This document shows positions 10,975-21,056 of a stretch of 64,000 nucleotides of DNA, piece after piece. The stretch is taken from NCBI GenBank assembly GCA_039545275.1, contig BCHS01000007.1, positions 62,001 through 126,000 on the forward strand, in the 5' to 3' direction. Source of the stretch: Pseudomicrostroma phylloplanum. Its lineage: Eukaryota; Basidiomycota; Exobasidiomycetes; Microstromatales. Position 1 is the first letter of the stretch. Each line of letters opens with the position of its first letter. The notes beneath the pieces are model-generated. The model was not told where the DNA came from. It did not search any database and saw only the letters and a list, made by a program, of their open reading frames with translations. Position numbers and translations under genes: made by a program.

Positions 10975-12360
10975 ATGGTGCCGTTACTACTCCTCTTCCT
11001 ACTCTTACCCATGGTGGGCTACCTTTCTTCTCCGCTCCTCATCCTCCTTTTCTCACGGCCAGCCCCTTCTCCCGTGCCAGTCGACTTCACCCTCACCTCA
11101 TCTGGCCATCTCAAGGCGCACGTCTCACTCGACCTCATTCGCTACCTCCTCCCGACTCTCGTACAGGTCATCTCCCTCTTTGTGCTGCCGCTTCTCTCGC
11201 TATACCTCGGCAATGAGCTGCTCAACAATCGCATCGCGAGCGGAAGATGGGTCACACGAGGCTGGCTCAACTTGGGGCGGATGAGCAAGGCAGAGTGGGA
11301 GAGGCAAGTAGTTCTCATCACTGGAGGTGCGGGCGGCCTAGGCAAGGAGATCGCTCGCCTTGCCTTGGCAAAGGGAGCCACAGTTGTCACACTGGATGTG
11401 GTTGACCCACCCGCCGAGGTGCGCGAGAGCTCTGAGAGGTGGCTTCACTACAGGTGTGACGTGACCAAGAGCCAGGAAGTCGAAGAGACTGCCAAGTCTA
11501 TAAGGCACGATCTTCAGAAGCGCAAGAAGGAGACTGGTCAAGCCGGTCTGCATCTGCCCGCCACAATCACGGTACTGGTGAACAATGCAGGGATCACCTC
11601 CTTGGCTGCAACCTCGTCATACATCGTCACCCTACCCCCAAGCGCCGTGTCAAAAGTCCTGGAGGTCAATCTCCTTTCCCATTTCCACATCCTGCGTACC
11701 TTCCTCCCGCCTATACTGCGCCGAGGACAAGGAGGGCATGTGGTCAGTGTCGCCTCCAGTATGGGCCACGTTGGCGCAATCGGTATGGCCGACTATGTCA
11801 GCAGCAAATTCGGCGTCATTGGCCTACACGAGACCCTTTGTAGGGAGTTGAAGGCCTGGAGATCGGGCAGGGTAGACATGGCAACGATGCAGGTAGTCCA
11901 AGATGCAGACGCAGGGCTAGACGATGAGCTAGGCTCAGAAAGAGAGGACGCAGAGGTTGCATCTTCCTACCTGTCGTCTAGCGCACAAGTACAGACGACG
12001 TTGGTCCTCCCATCACACATCTCTACACCAATGTTCAAGAATTGGATCTATCCGTGGCCGTTCAATTTCGTCACGCCCACCCTCACGCCAACGCAAGTAG
12101 CACAGAGGATCATCGAGGAAATCGGCGAGAGGAGAAGCGGGTGGGTCTACCTCCCTAGGCTGACATGGCCGACTGCATGGATGGGAGTTCTGCCTGATTG
12201 GATGAGGGCGTTGATGTTTTGGATGAGTGGGTCCGACACTGCAGTAGAACGCATGAGGGCTTCGGCGCGTCGGCAGGGAGACGAGAAGCAGCGCAACGCT
12301 GCGCCCTCGCAGATACGCACGCGGGCTCAAAGGGCAGCCAGCGTGGGCGTAGAGACGTAG
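10975..12360 (+). CDS. Membrane-anchored short-chain dehydrogenase, RDH10/SDR16C-like
   Basis: An intron-less frame of 461 residues. The first about 90 residues have two hydrophobic segments (VPLLLLFLLLPMVGYLS and LVQVISLFVLPLLSLYL) expected to anchor it in the ER or lipid-droplet membrane. The SDR core starts near residue 112 with VVLITGGAGGLGKEIARLA, followed by VVTLDVVDPP, VLVNNAGITS, SVASSMGHVGA and YVSSKFG (catalytic Tyr/Lys). The tail YPWPFNFVTPTLTPTQVAQRI matches the SDR16C group of sterol, retinol or fatty-alcohol type enzymes. The C-terminal about 60 residues are basic and low complexity. Substrate cannot be read from the sequence. Confidence 0.85.
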   Translation: MVPLLLLFLLLPMVGYLSSPLLILLFSRPAPSPVPVDFTLTSSGHLKAHVSLDLIRYLLPTLVQVISLFVLPLLSLYLGNELLNNRIASGRWVTRGWLNLGRMSKAEWERQVVLITGGAGGLGKEIARLALAKGATVVTLDVVDPPAEVRESSERWLHYRCDVTKSQEVEETAKSIRHDLQKRKKETGQAGLHLPATITVLVNNAGITSLAATSSYIVTLPPSAVSKVLEVNLLSHFHILRTFLPPILRRGQGGHVVSVASSMGHVGAIGMADYVSSKFGVIGLHETLCRELKAWRSGRVDMATMQVVQDADAGLDDELGSEREDAEVASSYLSSSAQVQTTLVLPSHISTPMFKNWIYPWPFNFVTPTLTPTQVAQRIIEEIGERRSGWVYLPRLTWPTAWMGVLPDWMRALMFWMSGSDTAVERMRASARRQGDEKQRNAAPSQIRTRAQRAASVGVET

Positions 12361-12713
12361 TGCCATACGTAAACAGAACATACTATTTGGCTCGTCATTC
12401 GTCTCAATCTTTGTGTCTTTCGTAGTCCCGCACACGCAACTGTATGGTGGTGGCCCGGGCGAGAACGCGGAAAGAGGCTGTGGGGCTGCCACCTCGGCTC
12501 CGAAGACGGGAGCGGTCCGGTCGGCCCTGATCGGCCTTGACGCGGCGGCGGTGGAGGCATCGTCCGCATCTGGGGACGGACCCTGTGCCCGGGGGCCCAC
12601 CGCCAAGGCACCGGGACACCTGGCCTGTTGGTGATTACCTCGTTATCCGACCCCCCTTTCCATCCCTCCATACCATACCATCCCTCCCTCGCTCACTCAC
12701 CTGCCCATCCCCA
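12361..12713. other. Intergenic spacer and promoter of the carboxypeptidase gene
   Basis: The frame of the carboxypeptidase stays open upstream, but it is Pro/Arg-rich and lacks coding character. A CT/CCAT-rich leader precedes the ATG. No other gene is seen. Confidence 0.5.
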
Positions 12714-14438
12714 ATGAGGCTCACATCATCATTCGTGCCTCTTCTGGCGCTCATCACCGCCACTGCATCCGCCTCGGTGCTCCCCTCGCACGCACCCGCT
12801 GCAGAGGAGATCCACACCGACTCAGCCGGCAATCTCATCTGGGCCGACGATGAGCCCCGCCTCGCCTCCCTTGGCCGGCCAGACTTCTCTGGCTACTCTG
12901 CATCCATCAACCAGGTAGAGTCGTCTGCTGACCACCTTCTGGAAGAGCTGCAAGGAGATCTGGCCAAGTTCTTGTCCGGCGTCCACGACAAGGTCGACTC
13001 TGTCGTCGGCTCTGCCAAGAAGACCACATCCGGATGGTTGCGACAGGCCGAGGTCATGGTCGACGGCATGAAGTACCAGCGGCTCACTCACCAAGACTAT
13101 CCAGAGTACGCCCTGAGATTGAGCACCTCGACCAACTCCTCTATCTGTGACCCCAATGTCAAGCAGTACTCTGGTTACCTGGACATCAGCGAGACTAAGC
13201 ACCTCTGGTTCGTATTCTTCGAGGCCAGGCACAAGCCTGAGAAGGCGCCCCTTACCATGTGGCTCAACGGAGGACCAGGATGCTCCTCGTCCACCGGTCT
13301 CCTCTTTGAGCTAGGCCCTTGCACAATCGCCGACGAGGGCAACAGCGTGGTCAACAACCCCTACAGCTGGACCAACAAGGCCAACATGATCTTCCTCGAC
13401 CAGCCCGTCAACGTTGGCTACTCCTACTCGGAGGACCAGAACATCAACAATTCTCCTGCCGCCGCGGAGGACGTATATGCCTTCCTGCAACTCTTCCTGC
13501 AGAAGTTCCCCGAGTACAGTGAGAAGCCCTTCACCATCGCTGGAGAGTCGTACGCTGGTCGTTACATCCCTACCGACGCTGCATACATCTTCAACAAGAA
13601 CAAGGAGCTGGCTGCCAAGGGCTCCCACGGAGGCGCCGTGCACATCAACCTCGAGTCCCTCGCCATCGGTAACGGTCTGACTGAGCCCCTGACCCAATTC
13701 GCTTCCACCGTCGACTTCGCCTGCTCCCCTGACAACGAGTACGCCCTCTTCAAGAACGACTCGAGCACTTGTGCCTCGCTGGCCCAGAAGGCCAAGACGT
13801 GTTCGAGCCTGATCGAGTCGTGCTACAAGTACGATAACCGTCTCACCTGCCTCCCCGCCTCCATCTACTGCTGGTCCAACCTGTACAGCCCTCTTCAGGA
13901 CACTGGCAAGAACCTGTACGACGTGCGCAAGGATTGCGATCGTTCCAAGGACGGTAACCTCTGCTACAAGGAGATGGAGTGGATGGAGGTGTACATGAAC
14001 AAGCCCGAGGTGATGAAGGCCTGGGGAGCACACAAGGGCGCCAAGTTCCAGTCGTGCAACATGCAAGTCAACCAAGCCTTCCTCTTCCAGGGCGATGGAG
14101 TGAGGGACAGCTCTCTCTCCCTGATCCCCTTGATCGAGGACGGTGTGCGCGTATTGATCTACAACGGAATTGCCGACGCCATGTGCAACCACTACGGCAA
14201 CGAGGCCTGGGTAGCCAAACTGCAGACTTCCTTCCTCAAGGAGTACACCTCGGCAAAGAAGCAGGACTGGCTGCTTGAGGATGGACACAAGGCCGGTTGG
14301 ATCAAGAGTGCTGGAAAGGGAGCGGGAAGCATTGCCTACTTGCACATCTTCGAGGCGGGACATATGGTCCCGCACGACCAGCCTGTGGCTGCGCTCGAGA
14401 TGTGGGAGAAGTGGATCGCGAATGAGAAGTTGGCTTAG
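12714..14438 (+). CDS. Serine carboxypeptidase (S10 family, carboxypeptidase Y-like)
   Basis: A single exon of 574 residues. An N-terminal signal peptide (about residues 1-20, LLALITATASASVLP) and a propeptide of roughly 120 residues precede the mature domain. Visible S10 features are the oxyanion motif WLNGGPGCSSSTGL, the nucleophile in IAGESYAGRYIP, the catalytic Asp region VLIYNGIADAMCNHYG and the catalytic His in FEAGHMVPHDQP. An even set of Cys fits the family's disulfides. Several N-x-S/T sites are present (TNSS, KNDSS). It is expected in the vacuole or secreted, releasing C-terminal residues at acidic pH. Codon use is strongly biased towards C-ending codons, suggesting high expression. 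A 378-residue antisense frame here is a shadow. Confidence 0.95.
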   Translation: MRLTSSFVPLLALITATASASVLPSHAPAAEEIHTDSAGNLIWADDEPRLASLGRPDFSGYSASINQVESSADHLLEELQGDLAKFLSGVHDKVDSVVGSAKKTTSGWLRQAEVMVDGMKYQRLTHQDYPEYALRLSTSTNSSICDPNVKQYSGYLDISETKHLWFVFFEARHKPEKAPLTMWLNGGPGCSSSTGLLFELGPCTIADEGNSVVNNPYSWTNKANMIFLDQPVNVGYSYSEDQNINNSPAAAEDVYAFLQLFLQKFPEYSEKPFTIAGESYAGRYIPTDAAYIFNKNKELAAKGSHGGAVHINLESLAIGNGLTEPLTQFASTVDFACSPDNEYALFKNDSSTCASLAQKAKTCSSLIESCYKYDNRLTCLPASIYCWSNLYSPLQDTGKNLYDVRKDCDRSKDGNLCYKEMEWMEVYMNKPEVMKAWGAHKGAKFQSCNMQVNQAFLFQGDGVRDSSLSLIPLIEDGVRVLIYNGIADAMCNHYGNEAWVAKLQTSFLKEYTSAKKQDWLLEDGHKAGWIKSAGKGAGSIAYLHIFEAGHMVPHDQPVAALEMWEKWIANEKLA

Positions 14439-15018
14439 AGGGGCCAAGGGACATGCGAACGATGACGGTACGGCGAGCGAGTGGCTGTAGGCCCTGTCTC
14501 CTTTGCCTGCTGAGTTAGACGTCCCTTGCCCATTGCCCTCCCCCCCGCCTTCTCCTCTCCTTCCCTTTTGTCATGTTCCACAGTCACTTGTCCATTCTCT
14601 GCATCCCATGAATCATTTTCTCATAGTCTCAGTCCCATATTCGACATTGTCTCCCCTCACTATCAATGACAAACATCAAGGTTGAATAGAAGGAGCTCCA
14701 GGGTGAGAGATTGCGTCCCCGTTCGTCGTCCTCGTCCTGATCCTCATCTTTTACTACCACGATAGGGAACTATATTGATCGATGAATGGATGGAGAGATG
14801 CTATTGAGCTCTGTGGAGCACGAAGGAAGTGGGGATGATGATACATAGATACATATAGATGGATAAAGGCAAGGCAGGATGGATAGATGAACGCAAGGAG
14901 GCCTGTACGAAGGGAGGGCAGAGCGCTCGAGCAAGGCAGAGTCAAGCAGAGGGAGCACTTCGCCTGGAGATCTCGACCGGCACTATCAATTCCTCTCTCC
15001 TCTCTCCTTCTCTTCACT
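14439..15018. other. Intergenic spacer between convergent genes
   Basis: The 580 bp hold the 3' ends of the carboxypeptidase and RING genes. Short GATA/GGAT-rich runs (ATACATAGATACATATAGATGG, near 14,842) occur. No gene is supported. Confidence 0.5.
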
Positions 15019-17157
15019 TCATACTCCCCCCGCTCCCTCTCCCCCCTCCCTTCTCTGCTCTCCTCCCTCTTCCTCCTCCTCCTCCGAACTCTTGAGAACC
15101 GCCCTCTGACAAATCGGACATCGTCCACTGACCGTGGTGAGCCACTGGTCAATACAGCTTGCGTGCAGCACGTGTTGACAGGGTAGCAGTCGGAGTGGCT
15201 CTGGTTCGGGCTCGGGAGTTGCGGCTTCTACTCGTGCGTTCGCTGTTGCATCGGCGCCCTGCTGGAGGGGCGACTCGAAGTCGCAGAGACAGATAGGGCA
15301 GGTGGAGCGGTGTGACGGCAGAGGGTGGAGCGGGTAGCGGAGTCGACGATCAGCAGCGGTGGTGGTAGTGGTAGCAGCAGTGGCAGCGGTGGTCGTGGGA
15401 ATCGCCTCGACGCTTGCGTCGGCTGCTTTCGTCTTGGTTGCTTGGGCTGACGCACTGCCACTGCTAGCGCTGGACGAGGCTGACATCGTCTTGTCTGCTA
15501 CTGCTGCCGTTCTTGTTCGTGTATTAGGCCGCCGCCGGCCCAAGAACAGCATCTGGCCCAGTCTGGCGCGGGAACGACGCGGTCTAGCAGTGCCTGCCTT
15601 GGAGGAGGACTGTCCCTTTGCATCGGCATTAGGCGCCGTTGACGTAGCTGCGCCATTCTTCTCCGTGCTGTTACTGATCGTCGTGCCGGGCAGGGCATGT
15701 ACGAGGAAGACGGGCTCTTCCTTCTCATCCACGACGGGCGGCAGCGCCGGAGAGGAAGGCAGTGCGACCATGCTCGCTACTTGCGTGTTGACCCGAGCGG
15801 CAAACGTGAGCTCGCTCGTGCACGCGCTGAAAGGCTTAAGTTGCTCCAAAGAGGACCTCTCCTGCCTGCTCTCTCTCACCACCCTGAGCCACTCGTCTTC
15901 ATCGACGTAATAGACGAGCTTGGTGACCTTTTCCACTTCGTCCTTTTGCACCTTGGCAGTCTCTGGCTTGATGTCTTCCTGAGGCAGTCTTCGAGTGATG
16001 CCTAGTGCCCGTAGAATGACGAGGAAGAGGGGGAGGAAGAAGACGACGAGGATGGCGATGACGAGGATCACGACAATGTAGAGGTACGTCAAGCAGAGCA
16101 TTGCGAGGGCCGTGTAGAAGAGGGGAAACGACTCGGCTGGTCGATGAGAGCTGTGAGGGGAGTTAGATGAGAGCAGGGAGGATCAGATCTTGCATGTCTC
16201 ACGCGCCAAGCTTCAGGTCGCCCCGACTCACCATTCAGTCCTGCTCCAGACTGCCCAATTGCCCACGACAAAGAGGACACAGTACCCCAGGCTCAGCAGA
16301 TCCACGAGCTTTGCGACTTTGCGATCCCTCTCCAGACTTCCAAACGTCCTGTTCCTCTCCCTCTCGGCGAAATTTCTAGCCCCAGGTCTACGTTGCCGAG
16401 CGTTTCCATGAGGACTGAGGGTGAGGTAGATGTCCAGGGGTAGCAGTACGACCAGTCGGGTGACGTGGAGGACGAGGTAGGTGAAAATGGGCTCTGGGTC
16501 GCACTGGCTGCCTGGAACGGGCGGACTACCATCGATATCTCCTCCCGATGGCGAGTTGCCCAGAGAGGAGGGGAGAGCGACTATGACCAAGGATGCCACA
16601 ATTTGTATGATGTTGAGAGCCATGCGCGCAAGGAAGAAGAAGAGACGGGGCTTCCAGAGGCGAGAGAGGGACTGCCACATGCCTCGTAGGATGTTGGACC
16701 GCACCCGTAGCGCCTCCTCCTGGGCATTTCCGCCGATTGCAGGTTGTGGCGCAGGTACCTCTGCCTGGGTTGATTGAGGTGTCCGCCGAGATTGGGGGGC
16801 TGCTTCATACGGCAGCCAAGTCAAAGTAGTAGCTATGGCCAGTCCAGATGGCCAAGTGGCGCTAGAGCCTGAGCTAGCGCTTGAACTAAGAGTTGCGCGG
16901 GGGTCAGAGGATTTGTCGATCTGAATCTCATCTGTTGGGCCATTGTCGTCGATGCTGGACAGGGTAAGGGGAGGAGCGGGCTCTAGCTGCTGGGAAGCAG
17001 GCTCTAATTGCTGAGCAGCAGCAACGTACAGGCCGTAAGGCTCTTCGTCAGGGACCAAGGGATGAGTGGACGTGGGAGTAGTGCGGGATAGGGGGGCGTC
17101 TCGAAGTGTGGAGCGTGAGGATGATGGGCCCTCGCCCTTGTCGATGTCGAGGTCCAT
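15019..17157 (-). CDS. Multi-pass membrane RING-H2 finger protein (putative E3 ubiquitin ligase)
   Basis: Exon 1 is 17157-16232 and exon 2 is 16150-15019 (phase 2 junction), for 685 residues. The N-terminal 150 residues are disordered and Ser/Pro-rich. Hydrophobic segments follow: FFFLARMALNIIQIVASLVIVAL, PIFTYLVLHVTRLVVLLPLDI, LLSLGYCVLFVVGNWAV and LTYLYIVVILVIAILVV. The C-terminus has a RING-H2: CPICLCDF (C-x2-C), then LPCQHVLHASCIDQWL with C-x-H-x2-H-x2-C, then CPIC. This cysteine/histidine order is typical of E3 ligases of the endomembrane system. The splice creates the conserved run WSRTECSHRPAESFPLF just before the last TM. A poly-Glu tail follows the RING. Substrate and organelle are unknown. 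Confidence 0.85.
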
Positions 17158-17488
17158 ATCTGACTGCTGCTGGCTGATCGGCTGTATCCTTGTTCTCGAA
17201 CTTAGCTTCAGCTTAGGGTTGCAAGTGACCGGGTGGGTATTTCCTTGAACCGAGGCGTCTAGCTAGGACTGAGCTCTACTACTACGCGGAAAGCGGGGGA
17301 GGTGGACCCTGTGGTTGGCAGTCAGTCCTTCAGGCTGATGGTCTTGCGTCTTCCTGTCTCATGACCGCATAGTCGAGGTATTCGGGATGAGCAGGGCGAG
17401 CAGATGTGACGGGGAGAAGGTAAGGACGTACGGATGTAAGGGAAGCTCCCTGCCAAGACAGAGTTGCTCAGACGACCGAGGTTGGGTG
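17158..17488. other. Intergenic spacer upstream of the RING gene
   Basis: No gene is seen. This is the probable promoter of the RING gene on the minus strand and possibly of the small candidate gene to the right. Confidence 0.4.
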
Positions 17489-18005
17489 ATGGTGCCTTTT
17501 GTCGTTCGTCTGTGCCTGAGAGAGTCCGAGCCCAGTGGCGCTAGGCGCGTGTCTGTGTGCATCGCTCAGCAAGCACCGCCCCTCCACACCACCGCTCTCC
17601 GCCTCGCGCCAAGACCGGAAGGCAGCACCGGCGGCGAGGCCAAGCCAAAGAGCAGTCGACAGGCGGCAGAAGCAGCCTCGGCACATCTACTCGTACAACG
17701 GAACCTCGCCGACATGATCGACAATGTTCACCATGCCGTATGGGTCGACGCTGACAACCCTCAAAGCTGAACGATATGAAAATCTACGCCCATCAACAGT
17801 ACGAGCGCCTCCCCTTACCTACCCCCAACCTTCTAGCCGTCGAAGAGCTGTATCATTCTCTGCTGACCAGCTCGACCTCAGTCTCACTACTCACTATCGA
17901 CGCCATGCAGCTGTGAGCATGGTCTGCAGAGCTTATCAGGCGGTCCATTCTGCTTATTTCGACACAAGAGCGACACAAGAGCGAGAGCCGACTCGCAGGA
18001 AGTAA
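17489..18005 (+). CDS. Candidate small spliced gene, unknown function
   Basis: This is a tentative model: exons 17489-17737, 17800-17912 and 17999-18005. Joining GCC|GTATGG...CATCAACAG|TAC (62-nt intron, phase 0) produces a continuous helical-looking stretch, HLLVQRNLADMIDNVHHA followed by YERLPLPTPNLLAVEELYHSLL. The unspliced frame breaks within 20 codons. The frame then meets TGA at 17914-17916, or reads through a GTGAGC donor to a final exon ending in Lys-stop at 18005. The N-terminal part before about residue 55 is unconvincing and the true start may lie in another exon. No family is recognised. Amino-acid texture (amphipathic, Leu-rich) and splice consistency are the only support. Confidence 0.35.
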
Positions 18006-18070
18006 CACGGCGGGTTTGGTTCTATACCGTCGCTCCTGTCGAAGTATTATAAGGGCAGCGGCGGTGACGC

Positions 18071-18093
18071 CTGCTGCTGCTGCTGCTGCTGCT
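18071..18093 (+). repeat. CTG trinucleotide microsatellite
   Basis: Nearly eight uninterrupted CTG units in non-coding sequence between the candidate small gene and mL54. Confidence 0.9.
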
Positions 18094-18213
18094 AGGACTG
18101 CAAGGAGTGCCAGTGTGGACTGTCAGTGGCGCTGACGACCGCACTCATCCCGTTTGTCTCGATGCTTTCCCGCATTGGTGGTGACAAATGAGGTAGATTG
18201 AGCCAGACTTCGA

Positions 18214-18986
18214 CTACGACGCCTTGACAAAGTTCTTCCCCTTGATAGACTCCCGATTCGCCTTTCTCAGAGCCGTCTTCTTCTCCTTCTCCTCCTCGGC
18301 AACACTCGCCTCTACCCTCCCCATCTCCTCCGATGTAGTAGGCGGCGCAGTCCCCTGTGCGGCCCTATTGCTTCCCTTTCCCTTGAGCGCGCCAGCATTT
18401 CGAGCAGCTCGGGCAGCAGCGGCATTGGCCGCTCTCTTCTCCCTGAACTCTCGCTTCTGCTGTACTCGCAGCTGACCCTTTGTCAGGGCACCACCGCTGG
18501 GCGCACCTCCTCCGCCGGAAGAAGGACCAGCATCGCCTGCCTCTGTGGAAGCGGAAGTCGTCTTGAGCGCGGGTGTGGCCAAGAGGGACCAGAGCCAGGG
18601 AGGATACTCGTCGTCTGGTAGAGCAATGGGCTCGGGACGATCCTTGAGGATGGCTAGACCGGGGAGAGGGGTACCGGCAGGACACGAGGAAGGGGGGAGG
18701 GCTGGACAAGGAGAGGGAGATCGGGGATAGCGTCAGCTTTGGCTCAACCCATAAAGACAATGATATTCTCTCCTTCAGCTGTCATTGACTACTCACTGGA
18801 AGCTGACTTTGATGGACCAGCTGATGAGGAAGGGGTAGGTGCCGAAGCAGAAGCAGGAGCAGATGCACTGGGAGCTGCGAGCCTGGACGAGCTCGCAAAG
18901 GATCTGGCGGCGGCCGTGGCAATGGCAGAGTACGAGCGTGCCGCCGCACGAGAGGCCGAATATGTGGGAGAGGCGAAGAGGGACAT
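18214..18986 (-). CDS. Mitochondrial large-subunit ribosomal protein mL54 (MRPL37 family)
   Basis: Exon 1 is 18986-18797 and exon 2 is 18701-18214 (phase 1), for 225 residues. Exon 1 is a textbook mitochondrial presequence rich in Arg, Ser and Ala (SRAAARSYSAIATAAARSF). Exon 2 opens with the family signature SSCPAGTPLPGLAILKDRPEP, followed by IALPDDEYPPWLWSLL. The C-terminus ends in LRKANRESIKGKNFVKAS, matching the conserved RKANR.xIK..NFL tail. Between them lies an Ala/Gly-rich linker and a basic helix (LRVQQKREFREKRAANA). It acts in the mitoribosome large subunit. Identification is firm from the CPAG...ALPD.EYP.WLW motif. Confidence 0.9.
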
Positions 18987-19237
18987 GTTGGAGGGAGGGG
19001 TGAGGATGAGGAGGTGAGGATGATGGATGGAAGGATGACCTCTCCTCTATCCTGCTTGGGAAGATCTCACTCACTGCCCCGCCCTTGGCCAAATGGATTT
19101 TCTGACGCGCGGAAAGGCGGAAGTGGCGCCCTGCAGTGATCGGGCCATGGTGGAATACTAGACTACGATCCGATCCGCTTGCCTACCAGAACATCTCCAC
19201 AAGGATACAATCTGAACAAGTCTTCCAGATCTCTAGG

Positions 19238-20785
19238 ATGCCGCTAGGTCTTGTGTCAGGATACGACTCTGACTCGAGCTCAGGGTCGGAGTCTGCCTCC
19301 GAAGCTGGCCCGTCCAAAGCTGCAGCAACGATCCCTCTACCCTCTTCTAAGCCCTCCCTCTCCAATGGCAGCTCCTTCGCTTCCAAGCTCGGTCTGCCGC
19401 CTCCGTCTTCCTCATCGTCTTCGGCAGCCAGAACATCCACCTCGGGCTTAGCTTCATCCCTGCCACCTCCGAGACCCTCGCTTGCTTCATCACTCCCTGC
19501 CGCCAAGTCGGACCTACCAGCCTCAAACGGCTCCATCTCCGGCAAGCGCAAGAATCAGATCCGCATCGAGTCGCTAGCAGACCTCGACGATGAAGATGCT
19601 GGTCAAGGCAGTAAAGTGGCGTCTGCTTCCTCGTCGTCTGGTAGCAGCAGCAAGAAGGCCAAGATGGAAGGCAGACCCGTGATGAGCGCTGCTAGCTCCC
19701 ATGGGCTGTTTGGTATGCTACCTGCTCCGAGTCGACAAGGACCTCCGACTCCGCCTCGCAAGCGCCAGGAGGACGAGGATGACGAGGCAGAAGGAGTGGG
19801 CGAGGCAAGACTGACGTTGCGAGAGGACGAAAGCGATGGACAGGAGCACAGGGGAGCAAAGAAGGGCAATGCGGATTTCAGAGCAATGTTGGGCCTGAAG
19901 CCGAGCCAGACTGCAAGCGCAAGCACGTCCAAGCCAAAGGAGATAGCAAGTTCGACAACCTCGTTACGGCAGCCTGAGCCTGCGAAGAAGGCAGCATCGA
20001 CAATTGACGTACCGGCTACAGCGTCAAAGATAGCAGCTTCAACGGCATCATCGAAGCCAGCTGCGCCCACACCCCCCACGCAGCCACAACCTCCTCAAGC
20101 TCCCATCGACTTCTTCTCTCTCTCTTCCTCTTCTTCAAACAGCCATAGTGCACCCAGCAAGCCCTCCCTACCCTCCTCCTCCTCCTCCTCCTCTCGTCTG
20201 GCAGTCTCTTCTGCTCCCACTATAGCAGAAGCCTCACCCTATGCCGGCTGGCATCAGAACCCAGACGGGTCCTGGGTTCCCGTGACACCCGAAGCCATTC
20301 AAGCCTACGAGGCCCACCAAGCCTCTCTCGCCAGCTCCGCTTCCGCCTCCTCCCACTTGCAACAAGGAAGCGGCGACGCTCGAGGGGTAGAAGAGGCTGC
20401 GCGCGAGCTCCGTAAGCTCCGCGAGCAGGGAATCGATGTCGAATCGCTGCAGTCGGTAGACCTGGAGGCTACCCGCGCCGAATGGGAGAAGAAACCCGTC
20501 GAGGCGCGCTCTGATGCTGCACTCGACGCAAAGTATGCTGCTGCTGCTGGACTGCCTTCCCAACAAGGCGGCGGAGAGGACGATGAAGATGGAGCAGCAG
20601 GAGGTAGAGGTGGAGATCGTCGAAAGAAGGCGGAGCTGCCTGGGGCGAAGAATGCTCGAGGCAAAGGTAGGGGACAACTCTCGAATCTTATTGCACAGGC
20701 TGCTGAGCGCAAGGATGAGCTGGAGCAGAAGTGGGCCGAGGGGAAGAGTAATCGGGCGGCCGCTGGGAATCGGTATGGATGGTAG
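19238..20785 (+). CDS. PRCC-domain protein (mitotic checkpoint regulator/spliceosome-associated)
   Basis: A single exon of 515 residues. The start MPLGLVSGYDSDSS is typical of PRCC-family proteins ('LVaYgsSDeS'). A KRKNQIRIESLADLDDED block (about residues 105-122) is a conserved PRCC element. The C-terminal end QLSNLIAQAAERKDELEQKW, followed by AEGKSNRAAAGNRYGW, is the diagnostic PRCC tail. Between are long Ser/Pro-rich linkers and a WW-like stretch, YAGWHQNPDGSWVPVTPEAI (about residues 332-351). Human PRCC binds MAD2B and is found in spliceosome preparations. A nuclear splicing-related role is inferred here. Confidence 0.85.
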   Translation: MPLGLVSGYDSDSSSGSESASEAGPSKAAATIPLPSSKPSLSNGSSFASKLGLPPPSSSSSSAARTSTSGLASSLPPPRPSLASSLPAAKSDLPASNGSISGKRKNQIRIESLADLDDEDAGQGSKVASASSSSGSSSKKAKMEGRPVMSAASSHGLFGMLPAPSRQGPPTPPRKRQEDEDDEAEGVGEARLTLREDESDGQEHRGAKKGNADFRAMLGLKPSQTASASTSKPKEIASSTTSLRQPEPAKKAASTIDVPATASKIAASTASSKPAAPTPPTQPQPPQAPIDFFSLSSSSSNSHSAPSKPSLPSSSSSSSRLAVSSAPTIAEASPYAGWHQNPDGSWVPVTPEAIQAYEAHQASLASSASASSHLQQGSGDARGVEEAARELRKLREQGIDVESLQSVDLEATRAEWEKKPVEARSDAALDAKYAAAAGLPSQQGGGEDDEDGAAGGRGGDRRKKAELPGAKNARGKGRGQLSNLIAQAAERKDELEQKWAEGKSNRAAAGNRYGW

Positions 20786-21056
20786 GGAATGGAGAGGGCA
20801 AGAGAGAGAGAGGGGGGCAAGAGTCGATTCTTACCCATCAGCACTTACGCACGCAGAGTGCTGTCATCATGCAAAACATCTATCACATCATGTCATCCAG
20901 CCGCACGAGTGGCAAATTGCGTCAAGACGTTGCGAATAGGCTCGCACTATTCTGTTGATTGTGGTAGTGGGCCAAGGTCGCGCGACGAGGCTATAGAGGG
21001 ATGACGATGGGGGAGGAGGAGGAAGGCGGCAACAATCGGTCTGTGGACGTGCTGCC

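Noticed and set aside
13311..14447. 378-codon minus-strand frame opposite the carboxypeptidase
   Set aside because: Shadow of a GC3-biased gene; no recognisable motifs, and the plus-strand protein has a complete S10 catalytic set.
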